From Aliarcobacter sp. (GTDB lineage: Bacteria > Campylobacterota > Campylobacteria > Campylobacterales > Arcobacteraceae), in assembly GCA_028688995.1 (NCBI GenBank), contig JAQTXB010000004.1, positions 99,636 through 163,635 of the forward strand: a DNA stretch of 64,000 nt, read 5' to 3'. Below the pieces are notes generated by a model. It was not told where the DNA came from. It saw only the letters and a program-made list of their open reading frames with translations, and searched no databases. The first letter of the stretch is position 1. Each line of letters starts with the position of its first letter. Both the position numbers and the translations under genes were made by a program. Shown in pieces: positions 28,143-37,238 of the stretch.

Positions 28143-28149
28143 AAATCTT

Positions 28150-28179
28150 AAAGAGTCTATTTTAATTAATAGACTCTTT
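28150..28179. terminator. Bidirectional terminator
   Basis: A perfect 12-bp stem (28150-28161 with 28168-28179, AAAGAGTCTATT and complement), loop TTAATT, between the convergent barrel and permease genes. Confidence 0.85.
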
Positions 28180-29214
28180 ATTCCTTTCTCTTTTTCTTGA
28201 TAAATCTGACATTAATATTCCAATCCAATGGGTATTTGTATTTGAATCAAATGCAATTTTTAGAGTCATTGTAATTGGAACAGCTAAAAACATTCCAACT
28301 ATTCCTAAAATATAACCCCAAAAAATAAGAGAAAAGAAAATAATTAAAGGAGATAATCCTAACTCTTTTCCCATAAGTTTTGGTTCTAAAATATTACTTA
28401 TTGAAATATTTATCACAACATATAAAATTGTCACCCAAATAGTTGCACTTAAATCAAGACTCATTAAAGCTAATAAAATAGCAGGAATAGAAGCAATAAT
28501 TGATCCAACAACTGGAATGAAATTAAATAACATTGCTATAACTCCCCATAAAATTGGGTAATCAACCCCAAAAAATGATAAAACTATTGCTATTATAAAA
28601 CCAGTTAAAAAACTTGTAAATGATTTAACAACAAAATATTTTTGAATATTATATGAAAATAAGTTGAATCGTTCTAGTTTTTTTGCATCGTATCTAAAAA
28701 TTATTTTTAATTTTGTTTGAAATGATTTTGATTCTGCTAATATAAAAGCAACTCCAATGATAACAAGTAAAAACTTTGATAAAAAAGCGCTGATTATTCC
28801 TATTATATTTGTTGAAAAACCAAAAAATGAACTAAAATTTAGTGCATTTAATATTTTTTGTTTATCAATTTCAAAACCTGATATTTGTACAAATTGAATA
28901 AAATTTAAAATAATAGTTTTAAATTTCTCTTCATATTCAGGAAGATTTAAAATAAAATCATTTAATGAGATATTTATTACATAGACAAATAAAAAACTTA
29001 TTATAAAAATAATTAGTAAAATAAGAAAATATGAGAATATTCTATTAATTCCTTTTTTCTGTAAAACATTTAATAAAGAAGAGAATATTGAAGATATAAA
29101 TATTGCTAAAAAGAGTATAATTACAACTTCTCCCGCCATTTTTATACCAGCTATTATTACAACAAAAGTTGCAAAATAGAAAAAATAGTTTTTTAAACTG
29201 CTTGAATCTAACAA
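28162..29214 (-). CDS. AI-2E/PerM family membrane transporter
   Basis: A 350-residue integral membrane protein with about eight helices. The C-terminal half holds the family hallmark region: GVIAMLFNFIPVVGSIIASI and ILEPKLMGKELGLSPLIIFF, then GMFLAVPITMTLKIAFD. The family includes AI-2 exporters (TqsA) and ion/proton antiporters, so the substrate is not assignable. It is monocistronic. The leader up to the chemoreceptor gene (about 170 bp) holds no gene. Confidence 0.88.
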   Translation of the reverse strand: MLDSSSLKNYFFYFATFVVIIAGIKMAGEVVIILFLAIFISSIFSSLLNVLQKKGINRIFSYFLILLIIFIISFLFVYVINISLNDFILNLPEYEEKFKTIILNFIQFVQISGFEIDKQKILNALNFSSFFGFSTNIIGIISAFLSKFLLVIIGVAFILAESKSFQTKLKIIFRYDAKKLERFNLFSYNIQKYFVVKSFTSFLTGFIIAIVLSFFGVDYPILWGVIAMLFNFIPVVGSIIASIPAILLALMSLDLSATIWVTILYVVINISISNILEPKLMGKELGLSPLIIFFSLIFWGYILGIVGMFLAVPITMTLKIAFDSNTNTHWIGILMSDLSRKRERNKESIN

Positions 29215-29386
29215 AATAGTCCTTTAATATATTTATTTAATTATAGTTAAAAAAGTTTAAATTAATTAGATTTCTATAAATACTAAGTAAAGTCTTTTTA
29301 TTGTTCAAAATTGTTATTATAGTTTAATATTTTAAGTGGTCTAATAAGTTGAATTTAGAAGTAAAAGCTTTATTTAGTGAAAAAGT

Positions 29387-31411
29387 TTAAAAACTTTCCC
29401 ACTCATTATCATCTAATTTAGTTGAAATATCTTTTGTATTATTTTGTATTATTTTATGGTCATCTTTTTTTTTCTGAGATTTTTTATCTATTGGAATGGA
29501 GTCTACATTATAAGATGAATTAGATTCTAAATTTAAATTTTTTACTTTTGCAGAATCTTTCCCATTGAATTTTTTTGAATTTGCATCTGTTAGTACAATT
29601 TTTGCTATTTCATCTGTTATTAATGCTACATCATGTGCTTGTGATGCTGACATTGCATTTTGTTGTGTTTGCTGGTCTAACTGAGTTACAGCGTCATTTA
29701 TTTGTTCAATTCCTATAAGTTGTTCTTTACTTGACATTTCTATATTAGAAATTAAATTTATAGTTTGAGATATATTTTGATTTAACTCTTTATATCCACT
29801 TATCATATTATTTGCTATATCTTTACCTTGATTTGCTTTTTTTGTTGCATTTTCTACAATACTTTTTATCTCTTTAGCTGCTTCTGCTGAACGAGATGCT
29901 AAGTTTCTTACTTCTGCTGCAACTACTGCAAACCCTTTCCCTGCTTCTCCTGCTGTTGCTGCTTCAACAGCTGCATTTAATGAAAGAATATTTGTTTGGA
30001 ATGCTATTTGGTCTATTATTGAAATTGCATCTGTTATTAGATTAACTTGTACATTTATTTCATCCATTGCAACTGTTGTTTCATTTGCTAGTTTTTCTCC
30101 ATCATGGGCTGATGCAGTTACACTACTTGAATAACTAGCCATTTTTGCTATGTTTTGTGTATTATTTCTAATATTTGATGTTATTTCTTCTAGTGCTGCT
30201 GCTGTTTCTTCAAGACTTGCTGCTGCTTCATTTGAACTTATATTTAATTTATTTACACTTGATAATAATATTTTAGAACTATTATCTAAAGTTAATCCAT
30301 TTGATTTATTATCAATTAACATTTGAGTAATTGAATCACCTAAAATATTAACGCCATTAGAAAGTTTTAGAAGATGTTCTTTTAAATTTTTCATTGGTAT
30401 TTTATTTAAGTAATTATAATTAGCATATTGTTCTAAAATATCTAAAACATTATCAATATTAGATTCTAAATTTGTTGCCATATTATTTAAAACATTTTTT
30501 AGTTCCATTAGTGCTGGATTTGATACACTAATATTTAATCTTTGTGATAAATCACCTTGCTCAAATTCACTTAATACTACAATTGCTTCATCTATTAATT
30601 TTCTATCTTCTTCTATGCCTATTTGAGTTTTTTCTATATTAGAATTTATGATTTTTGCCATCTCTCCAAATTCATCATTTGAATATATTTTTATTGATTC
30701 AACTTTAGTAGATTCTCTATTTAAGTAAGCAAAGAAGCTGAATAATCCTTCTTTAAAATTAACTAATTTATGATTAATATCTGTAATTATTAAATAAGAT
30801 AAAAACGATATAATAATAAAAGAAATAAATATAGTAATGATAATTATAGTTTTACTAGTTTCATAAGTGCTATTTGCTATTTCTGATTCTTGTTTAGCAA
30901 CATCTAATTGTAAAGATATAAGTGCAGAAATTTTATCACCTATTGGGTCAATTTTTGGATACATTTCATCGATTGAAATTTTACTAATCAAATTTAAATC
31001 TTTATTTATACACGCAGTTTTTATTTTTCCAACAACTTCATTACCTGAATCCATTAATTTTTGTGCATCTTTTGCGAGAATTTCCTCTTGAGCTGTTAAT
31101 GAAGTTGCCATATATGCATCCCATTGAGTTTTTATTTTATTTTCTGCACTATTGATATTTGAAATACACTTATCAAAATTAAAATTTCCATTTCTTGATT
31201 TGTGAGTTGTATCAACAATATTTACTGCATATTCATCTGCAATTATTTTTAATTGCTCTAAGGGAATAACCCTATCATTATAAACAGTTTCTAAACCATG
31301 ATTAACTTTTTTTAATACAATAACTGAATAAATTCCCATCAATAACATTGCAATTATTGCCACAAGTGACAGTACAGTTAATTTTGTTTTTGTTTTTAAG
31401 TTTCCTAACAT
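29387..31411 (-). CDS. Methyl-accepting chemotaxis protein with 4HB sensor and CheR-tether tail
   Basis: A 674-residue chemoreceptor. TM1 is at about 12-32, a four-helix-bundle ligand domain spans 33-190, and TM2 is at about 190-210. A HAMP-like region follows, then a long cytoplasmic signalling coiled coil with the hairpin tip [20 protein letters not shown] and [20 protein letters not shown]. The C-terminus ends EWESF, close to the xWxxF pentapeptide that binds CheR and CheB in enterobacterial receptors. Methylation-site glutamates occur in the coiled coil. It is monocistronic, with about 290 bp of gene-free DNA upstream (31412-31700). Confidence 0.92.
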   Translation of the reverse strand: MLGNLKTKTKLTVLSLVAIIAMLLMGIYSVIVLKKVNHGLETVYNDRVIPLEQLKIIADEYAVNIVDTTHKSRNGNFNFDKCISNINSAENKIKTQWDAYMATSLTAQEEILAKDAQKLMDSGNEVVGKIKTACINKDLNLISKISIDEMYPKIDPIGDKISALISLQLDVAKQESEIANSTYETSKTIIIITIFISFIIISFLSYLIITDINHKLVNFKEGLFSFFAYLNRESTKVESIKIYSNDEFGEMAKIINSNIEKTQIGIEEDRKLIDEAIVVLSEFEQGDLSQRLNISVSNPALMELKNVLNNMATNLESNIDNVLDILEQYANYNYLNKIPMKNLKEHLLKLSNGVNILGDSITQMLIDNKSNGLTLDNSSKILLSSVNKLNISSNEAAASLEETAAALEEITSNIRNNTQNIAKMASYSSSVTASAHDGEKLANETTVAMDEINVQVNLITDAISIIDQIAFQTNILSLNAAVEAATAGEAGKGFAVVAAEVRNLASRSAEAAKEIKSIVENATKKANQGKDIANNMISGYKELNQNISQTINLISNIEMSSKEQLIGIEQINDAVTQLDQQTQQNAMSASQAHDVALITDEIAKIVLTDANSKKFNGKDSAKVKNLNLESNSSYNVDSIPIDKKSQKKKDDHKIIQNNTKDISTKLDDNEWESF

Positions 31412-31700
31412 TTTTTCCCTTAATTTGCTAAATTTATAGCTTAAGAAATTGTTTATATTTTATGTCTATGAATAAAAAATGAACAATTTTTTTGAATTCT
31501 ACTTGTTGTTTAATTGATATAAACTTAAATAACTTTTTTTGTGAGAATTAAAGATTTGTTAGTTTAAATTAATTTAATTACATTTTGATTCTAATTGCCA
31601 GTAATTGAGATGGTAAGTTATCATAAGAATATTGTTATAAGAAAGTGACTGTTAGTAAATATTTAATAAAAGTAAGAAAATAATGAAGTGTAAAGAAGAT
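31412..31700. other. Gene-free intergenic stretch
   Basis: I see no reading frame, hairpin or repeat that I can support. It must hold the chemoreceptor promoter (minus strand) and the 3' end region of the ABC exporter operon. Confidence 0.5.
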
Positions 31701-33473
31701 TTAAATCAGCTGTTTTTTTACAAACTCTAAATAGTGTCCCTCTTGTTCTTCTAATGTTTTATGATTTCCACTTTGAACAAGCTTTCCATCATCAATTACA
31801 TATATCATATCTGCATTTTTTACAGTACTTAATCTGTGGGCTATAGTTATAACTGTTTTTTCTTTTAGAAACTCTTCAAGATCACTAAAAAGTTTTACTT
31901 CTGTATGTACATCTAAAGCTGATGTTGATTCATCAAATATTACAACTGCTGGATTTGCAATAATCATTCTAGCTATTGATAATCTTTGTCTTTGACCACC
32001 ACTTAGTCTAATTCCATGTTTACCAACAAGTGTTTCAAGACCATTTGGCATATTTTCAACTGTATCGAAAAGTTGTGCAATTTTTAAGGCTTTAATAATC
32101 TTTTCATCACTTATATGTACATTTCCCATCGTAATATTAAATCGTAAACTATTATTAAATAAAATTGGCATTTGCAAAACCAAAAAGATATTTTCCCTTA
32201 AACTTTGTCTATTTAATTCATCAATACTAATATTGTTATATAAAATATTTCCAGAAGATTTAGAATAAAACCCTGAAATAATATTTGCAATTGTAGTTTT
32301 TCCACTTCCACTTGCTCCTATAATCGCCACTTTTTCACCTGATTTTATGTTAAAAGAGATATTTTTTAAAACCTCTTTTTCTTCATTATAATAAAAACAC
32401 AAATTTTGTAAAGAAATATCAACTTTTTTAGAGTTTGAATCTAATGTTAAAGTTCCATTTTTCTCTTTTTTTAAATCTAAGATTTTATTTATTCTAGTAA
32501 TTGCTGCATTTGCACTTGCAAATGAGTATTGAATAGTTAAAATGTCTTGAACAGGTGTCATAATAAACCAAATATATCCAAACATAGCAAACATTAAACC
32601 AATAGATAAATCACTATAAACCACAAGTAAAAGCCCAACAGCTCTAAAAATCTCAAAGGCAATTAAAAAAATTGTAAAAGAAAATCTTTCATAAGCTACA
32701 CTTTTATAGTTAAATTCATTTGAAGTTTTTTGAATATTTATGGCTTTATTAATAGATTCTTTAAAAAAGAAACTCTCTTTATTACTAGCTTTTATCTGTC
32801 CAAATAAATCCAAAGTTTCATTTATATTGTTTTGAAATTCTTCAATAGCTTTGTTTTCTTCTTTTTTTAATTCCCCTGTCTTTTTAGAGATTTTTTTTGA
32901 AAGAACCATAATAATTGGTTGAATAAATAAAATCATAAGACCTAAAATTGGATGAATTGCAATAATTACGATTGCCACTGCAATTAAAGTTAATATTGAA
33001 GAGATAAATTTACTAGCAATTGAAACTATAAAATTATCCAAAGTATTTACATCAGTTACTAAATTTGCACTAATTGAACCTGAGCCTAAACTTTCATATT
33101 CATTCATATTTACAAGTTCAAGATGATTTAAAAGTTTTTCTCTTATTTTAAAGGTTACGTATTTTGAGATTTTTGTAAATAGTTTTGTAATTATTACACC
33201 AAAAGCAAAATATATTACACGAAGAAATAAAACTATAAATGTAACAATAGCTATATAATAAAAAGCATTTCCATTTCCTAGAAATTCATTTATATTATTT
33301 ACAAAAAAATCAGGTTTGTTGAGTAAAACTTCATCCACTAATAATGGTAAAAGTAGGGGAATTGGCACACTTACAATTATTGCAATAATTGTAAGTATTT
33401 GCCCAATAATAAGTGTTCTTTTATTATCAAGTAAAAGTTTAAAAATATATTTTAAAGAGATTTTTTCATTCAT
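31701..33473 (-). CDS. ABC-type exporter, half-transporter with fused TMD and ATPase
   Basis: A 590-residue half-transporter. Residues 1 to about 310 form six membrane helices of the ABC_membrane type. The ATPase follows with Walker A GASGSGKTTI, Q-loop, signature LSGGQRQRLSIARM, Walker B VVIFDEST and the H-loop TIAHRLSTV; all are intact, so it should hydrolyse ATP. It resembles lipid, peptide or drug exporters of the MsbA/HlyB group without a C39 domain. Its start overlaps the stop of the upstream regulator gene by one base, so the two are translationally coupled. Substrate unknown. Confidence 0.88.
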   Translation of the reverse strand: MNEKISLKYIFKLLLDNKRTLIIGQILTIIAIIVSVPIPLLLPLLVDEVLLNKPDFFVNNINEFLGNGNAFYYIAIVTFIVLFLRVIYFAFGVIITKLFTKISKYVTFKIREKLLNHLELVNMNEYESLGSGSISANLVTDVNTLDNFIVSIASKFISSILTLIAVAIVIIAIHPILGLMILFIQPIIMVLSKKISKKTGELKKEENKAIEEFQNNINETLDLFGQIKASNKESFFFKESINKAINIQKTSNEFNYKSVAYERFSFTIFLIAFEIFRAVGLLLVVYSDLSIGLMFAMFGYIWFIMTPVQDILTIQYSFASANAAITRINKILDLKKEKNGTLTLDSNSKKVDISLQNLCFYYNEEKEVLKNISFNIKSGEKVAIIGASGSGKTTIANIISGFYSKSSGNILYNNISIDELNRQSLRENIFLVLQMPILFNNSLRFNITMGNVHISDEKIIKALKIAQLFDTVENMPNGLETLVGKHGIRLSGGQRQRLSIARMIIANPAVVIFDESTSALDVHTEVKLFSDLEEFLKEKTVITIAHRLSTVKNADMIYVIDDGKLVQSGNHKTLEEQEGHYLEFVKKQLI

Positions 33474-34129
33474 TATTGAGGTAGAATATCTACTCTATAT
33501 CCCATTCCAGATACATTTTTTATTAGTTCTTTATAAGTCTTTTTTCTTAACTCTTTTATTAGAGATCTTAAAGAATCATGAGTCATTGAACCATTCCAAA
33601 TATTCATATTAATTTTTTCATAACTTAATGGACAATCATGATTTTTTAATAAAAAGTCTAAAAAAGAGTTCTCTTTTTTTGTTAAAGGAATTACTTTATT
33701 ATTTTTGAATAATGTTTTGTTATATTTATCATAAACAAAGTCATTTCCTAAATTAATAATATTCGATTTATTTGAATCAGCAATTTTTACACACTCTTTT
33801 AAAGTATCAATAAAGGTGTTTACACAATCTAAATTTTGTACAAATTTTATATGTTTAAGTTCTAAGCTTTCTAATAAATGAGTATGATTTAGCTCATCTT
33901 GAAGGGCAATAATTTGTATTTGTTTGTTTAAAACTCGAATTTTTTTCAAAAGTTCAAAGTTATATTGAGTTATTACAAAATGAATATCGTTTGTATTTAT
34001 TAATTCAATTAATTCATCGTGATGTTCATATTCTAAAAAGTTATCAATATGAGAAGAAATATAATCACTAAATTCATTATTGACGCTTTTTGCATCGTAA
34101 CAAATATTTAAAGATTTTAACGCTTTCAT
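33473..34129 (-). CDS. OmpR-type winged-helix regulator with degenerate receiver
   Basis: A 218-residue regulator. The C-terminal winged helix (about 130-215) contains PLTKKENSFLDFLLKNHDCP and HDSLRSLIKELRKKT, ending GMGYRVDIL as in OmpR/PhoB. The N-terminal domain aligns with a receiver, but the phospho-acceptor position is Q (FVITQYNF), the conserved Thr is A (IIALQDE) and the Lys is Q (KFVQNLD). The acidic pair near the N-terminus is absent. It is therefore a pseudo-receiver and unlikely to be phosphorylated in the normal way. It heads the operon with the ABC exporter; no kinase partner is adjacent. Confidence 0.75.
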   Translation of the reverse strand: MKALKSLNICYDAKSVNNEFSDYISSHIDNFLEYEHHDELIELINTNDIHFVITQYNFELLKKIRVLNKQIQIIALQDELNHTHLLESLELKHIKFVQNLDCVNTFIDTLKECVKIADSNKSNIINLGNDFVYDKYNKTLFKNNKVIPLTKKENSFLDFLLKNHDCPLSYEKINMNIWNGSMTHDSLRSLIKELRKKTYKELIKNVSGMGYRVDILPQ

Positions 34130-34329
34130 TTTAATCCTAAGTAACTAATTTTATTATTTATAATAGATTATAATATCTTGGTATATTTATTTCATCGTGA
34201 TATTTTTAATTAAAACACGTTTGAAGGATGATTTTAGTCAAAAATTATTTACTAAAAGCTTAAAGAGTCTTTATCTACAATTATTATACATTTAATATGA
34301 TACAATAAAATAAAAAATAGAGTTAAAAA

Positions 34330-34560
34330 ATGAAAAAAATTGCCCTAATATTTCTTTTATTGTTCACTTTTGTTTTAGCAAAACAAGAAGATTATTCAGA
34401 AATGAGTACACAAGAACTAATAGCAATTATTGGTTATGTAAAAGATGAAAATAAAGCACAATTCATTAAAGAGTTGAATTCTAGAATTCCTACAATGACA
34501 CAAGAAGAAAAAGCTCAATTTGAACAAAATATAGAAGAGTTAAAACAAAATGAAAAATAA
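34330..34560 (+). CDS. Small exported DUF1104-like protein
   Basis: A 76-residue protein with a signal peptide (IALIFLLLFTFVLA). The mature part, STQELIAIIGYVKDENKAQF and IKELNSRIPTMTQEEK, matches the small helical DUF1104 proteins of Helicobacter and Campylobacter. A periplasmic role is likely and the function is unknown. It overlaps the next gene (response regulator) by 11 bases, so it belongs to the two-component operon and may be an accessory or stress-sensing partner, by inference. Confidence 0.7.
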   Translation: MKKIALIFLLLFTFVLAKQEDYSEMSTQELIAIIGYVKDENKAQFIKELNSRIPTMTQEEKAQFEQNIEELKQNEK

Positions 34561-35218
34561 AATATTATTATTAGAAGATGATTTAAATTTAAGTGAAACA
34601 GTTTGTGACTATTTAGAAGAAAAAGGTTTTGAAATAATTTGTGTTTATGATGGGGAAGAAGCATTAACATCTATTTATGAAAACTCTTTTGACTTATTAT
34701 TACTTGATGTAAATGTACCAATAAAAAATGGTTTTGAAGTTTTAAAAGAGATTAGAAAAGAGAACAATAATACTCCAGCAATTTTTATTACATCTCTAAA
34801 TTCAATGGATTCTCTTGAACAAGGATATTCAAGCGGTTGTGATGATTATATTAGAAAACCTTTTGAATTAAAGGAACTATTAATACGAGTTCAAACAATA
34901 TTAAAAAGAGAATTTTCAAATAAAGGTGAAAGTATAAACATAACTGAAACTATAACTTTTAATTCAATTTCAAGTGAGTTAAAAGATGGTGAAGAGATAA
35001 TAAAATTAAATTTAAAAGAGACAAAACTTTTAAAATTCTTTTTACAACACCCAAATGAACTTTTAGTACATGATAGAATTTATGATTATGTTTGGGATTA
35101 TGATGAAGAGTACAGTGATAACTCTTTGAGAACTTATATAAAAAATCTTAGAAAAATATTAGGGAAAGATAAAATTGTCAGTCTTAAAAAACTCGGGTAT
35201 AGATTTAACCAAAAGTGA
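34550..35218 (+). CDS. OmpR-family response regulator
   Basis: A 222-residue regulator. The receiver begins ILLLEDDLNLSE (acidic pair) and has the phospho-acceptor in LLLLDVNVPIKNG and the conserved Lys in DDYIRKPFE, so it is intact. The C-terminal winged helix contains NLKETKLLKFFLQHPNELL and ends LKKLGYRFNQK. It partners the histidine kinase gene downstream, which overlaps its 3' end. The pair resembles DccRS of Campylobacter jejuni in order and type, though that identity is an inference. Confidence 0.9.
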   Translation: MKNKILLLEDDLNLSETVCDYLEEKGFEIICVYDGEEALTSIYENSFDLLLLDVNVPIKNGFEVLKEIRKENNNTPAIFITSLNSMDSLEQGYSSGCDDYIRKPFELKELLIRVQTILKREFSNKGESINITETITFNSISSELKDGEEIIKLNLKETKLLKFFLQHPNELLVHDRIYDYVWDYDEEYSDNSLRTYIKNLRKILGKDKIVSLKKLGYRFNQK

Positions 35219-36362
35219 AACTAGAACTTTATTAAGTTTTAGTTTTTTATACTCTTTTCTTGTTTTAGTAATTTTGGGTGTAGTATCTTTTTTATATTAC
35301 CAATTCCAAAAAGATTTAATGCTTCAAGAAAAAAGACAAATTTTACAAAATTATTCAAATGATTTGGTTTTTAGATTAAAAGATTTACATGTTAATATCG
35401 ATAAAAATAATATTTATCCCAGAGATGAGAGATTTGAATCAGCTATTTTTGATAGTGATAAAAAAAAGATTTTTTCAACTCTTAAATCTAAAAATGTAAG
35501 TTTAGATGAGATTATTTATTTAAGTCATAACCAAATACATTTTATAAAAGAGCCAGAATCGTACTATTTAGGAAGTAAATATATTATAGTTGAAGTTCCA
35601 GATGATGGAGTTTGGTTTGAACAAATTAGATATAAAATTGCTGTAAGTTTTTTATTGGCATTTATTTTTATGATGATTCTGGGATATTTCATTTTAAGAC
35701 TGTTTTTAAAACCAATGAGAGATGCTTTACATCTGTTAGATAGATTTATAAAAGATACAACCCATGAGTTAAATACTCCAGTTACAGCGATTATTACAAA
35801 TATTGAGATGATTGACAAAAGTAGTTTAGATGATAGGTTATTAAAAAAAATAAATAGAATTGAAATAGGTGCAAAAACAATTTCAAATATTTATGAAGAT
35901 TTAACATTTGTTACTTTAAATAATCAAATTATTTCAAACAATGAAGAGATAAGTCTTTCAAATGTTTTAAAACAAAGAATTGAATATTTTAATAGTATTG
36001 CAACAATGAAAAAGATTAGCTTTGATTTAAACATAAAAGATGATGTTTTTTTAGTTTGTGATATGAAAAAGATAACTAAATTAATAGATAATATTTTATC
36101 AAATGCAATTAAATATAATAAAATTGCAGGTTTTATAAAAGTAAATTTGAGTGATAATATTTTAAGTATTGAAGATAGTGGCAAAGGAATTGCAAAAGAG
36201 AATTTAGAAACTCTTTTTGAAAGATATTCAAGATTTGATAAAAGTGTTGGTGGATTTGGTATTGGTTTAAATATTGTCTCTTTAATAGCAAAAGAGTATA
36301 ACTTAAAAATTGATGTAAAATCTCAAATTAACGTAGGAACAATAGTGGAAATAACATGGTAA
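35175..36362 (+). CDS. Sensor histidine kinase, partner of the upstream OmpR-type regulator
   Basis: A 395-residue kinase with two membrane helices (about 19-42 and 155-178) around a short periplasmic sensor. The cytoplasmic H-box is KDTTHELNTPVTAI. The HATPase shows ILSNAIKYN (N-box), IEDSGKGI (G1) and GGFGIGLNIV (G2), all intact. The start is a TTG at 35175 that overlaps the regulator gene by 44 bases; no ATG precedes the first helix. The ending overlaps the cytochrome gene by 7 bases. Signal is unknown; the DUF1104 and cytochrome partners suggest periplasmic redox or envelope sensing. Confidence 0.85.
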   Translation: MSVLKNSGIDLTKSETRTLLSFSFLYSFLVLVILGVVSFLYYQFQKDLMLQEKRQILQNYSNDLVFRLKDLHVNIDKNNIYPRDERFESAIFDSDKKKIFSTLKSKNVSLDEIIYLSHNQIHFIKEPESYYLGSKYIIVEVPDDGVWFEQIRYKIAVSFLLAFIFMMILGYFILRLFLKPMRDALHLLDRFIKDTTHELNTPVTAIITNIEMIDKSSLDDRLLKKINRIEIGAKTISNIYEDLTFVTLNNQIISNNEEISLSNVLKQRIEYFNSIATMKKISFDLNIKDDVFLVCDMKKITKLIDNILSNAIKYNKIAGFIKVNLSDNILSIEDSGKGIAKENLETLFERYSRFDKSVGGFGIGLNIVSLIAKEYNLKIDVKSQINVGTIVEITW

Positions 36363-36700
36363 AAACTTTTTTAATTCTATTTTTGATGGTTGTATCTTTA
36401 TTTGCTGCTGAGAAAGAAGATAATATTTATGAATCAAATTGCGTAAAATGCCATTCAAGACTACCCGTTACAATTGATAAATATTTTTATAGATATTTGT
36501 TAAAATATAGTAGTGAAAAAGATGTTAAAAGAGCTATGTTTGATTATATGAAAAATCCAACTGTTGAGAAGACTATTATGGCTGAATCTTTTATCACTAG
36601 ATTTGGAATAAAAAAGAAAACAAATCTATCTGATGATAAATTAATGGAAGCATTAGATATTTATTGGGATGAATATAAGATATTTAATAAACTAAAATAG
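36356..36700 (+). CDS. Small monohaem c-type cytochrome
   Basis: A 114-residue exported protein. The signal peptide (TFLILFLMVVSLFA) is followed by one haem-binding motif, CVKCH, at about residues 29-33. Methionine residues downstream could act as the second axial ligand. It is encoded in the two-component operon with a 7-base overlap with the kinase stop. It may pass electrons or sense redox state in the periplasm; the role is unknown. Family is not one I can name beyond cytochrome c. Confidence 0.75.
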   Translation: MVKTFLILFLMVVSLFAAEKEDNIYESNCVKCHSRLPVTIDKYFYRYLLKYSSEKDVKRAMFDYMKNPTVEKTIMAESFITRFGIKKKTNLSDDKLMEALDIYWDEYKIFNKLK

Positions 36701-36707
36701 ATAAATA

Positions 36708-36750
36708 TTCACAATACATACACAATCGAGATTTATACTTTCGATATAAA
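36708..36750 (+). promoter_or_regulatory. Direct-repeat promoter resembling a DccR-type site
   Basis: TTCAC at 36708-36712, a 6-bp gap, then TACAC at 36719-36723 (11-bp period; CACAAT recurs at 36710 and 36721). TATAAA at 36745-36750 serves as -10, so the second repeat overlaps the -35 position. I recall a wTTCAC-N6-TTCACw motif from work on DccR in C. jejuni. An imperfect fit (one mismatch) in the second half. Confidence 0.45.
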
Positions 36751-36769
36751 ATATAACAGGAGTTATAAA

Positions 36770-37195
36770 ATGAAAAAAATATTAGCAACACTTATTATTT
36801 CAAGTTCTTTAGTTTTTGCAATGGATAACTCAATAGGTCTTGATACTTTAGTTGGGGCTACTATTGGGGTTGCAATTGGTAATCAAGTTGGAAAAGGAAA
36901 TGGAAGAGACGTTGCAAGGGTTGCTGGTGGACTTTTAGGTGCTGGTATTGCAAATAGTTCTAGAACACCATCTTATTCAAATGGTTATTATGATAATAAC
37001 AATTATTCAAGAACAACATATGTAAGAACAAATTATGATGATGACTATGATAGATACTACGTGTATGAAAGAAGACCTGCTCCACCACCAGTTACAATTA
37101 TCTATCAAAACTATGATAGATACCCAAGTAGATATTATTACAATGACCATCATGGCCACCCTCGTCACCATCACAGAGATTGGCACGGAAGATAA
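36770..37195 (+). CDS. Glycine-zipper surface protein with tyrosine/histidine-rich tail
   Basis: A 141-residue exported protein. Signal peptide residues 1-18 (ILATLIISSSLVFAM). A glycine-zipper motif at 22-60 (LVGATIGVAIGNQVGKGNG, then VARVAGGLLGAGIANS) is like the 2TM domain of 17-kDa surface antigens and SlyB. The tail is low complexity, rich in Y, R, D, P and then H (HHGHPRHHHRDWHGR-like). It may sit in the outer membrane or periplasm; the His tail could bind metals. It follows a promoter with direct repeats and ends at a strong terminator. Confidence 0.65.
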   Translation: MKKILATLIISSSLVFAMDNSIGLDTLVGATIGVAIGNQVGKGNGRDVARVAGGLLGAGIANSSRTPSYSNGYYDNNNYSRTTYVRTNYDDDYDRYYVYERRPAPPPVTIIYQNYDRYPSRYYYNDHHGHPRHHHRDWHGR

Positions 37196-37227
37196 AAAGG
37201 TTCAAGTTTAACTTGAACCTTTTTTTA
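37194..37227. terminator. Strong bidirectional terminator
   Basis: A near-continuous 15-bp inverted repeat (37194-37208 with 37210-37224, AAAAAGGTTCAAGTT and complement) followed by T residues. It separates the glycine-zipper gene from the convergent flagellin gene. Confidence 0.9.
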
Positions 37228-37238
37228 TATAAGTATTT

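Noticed and set aside
31701-33473. ABC exporter as part of the type I adhesin system
   Set aside because: It has no C39-like domain or adaptor gene beside it, and the LapB-like transporter at 55950 fits that role better.
35175-35218. Frameshift between the response regulator and the kinase
   Set aside because: Both proteins are complete by domain content; overlapping genes with a TTG start explain the arrangement.
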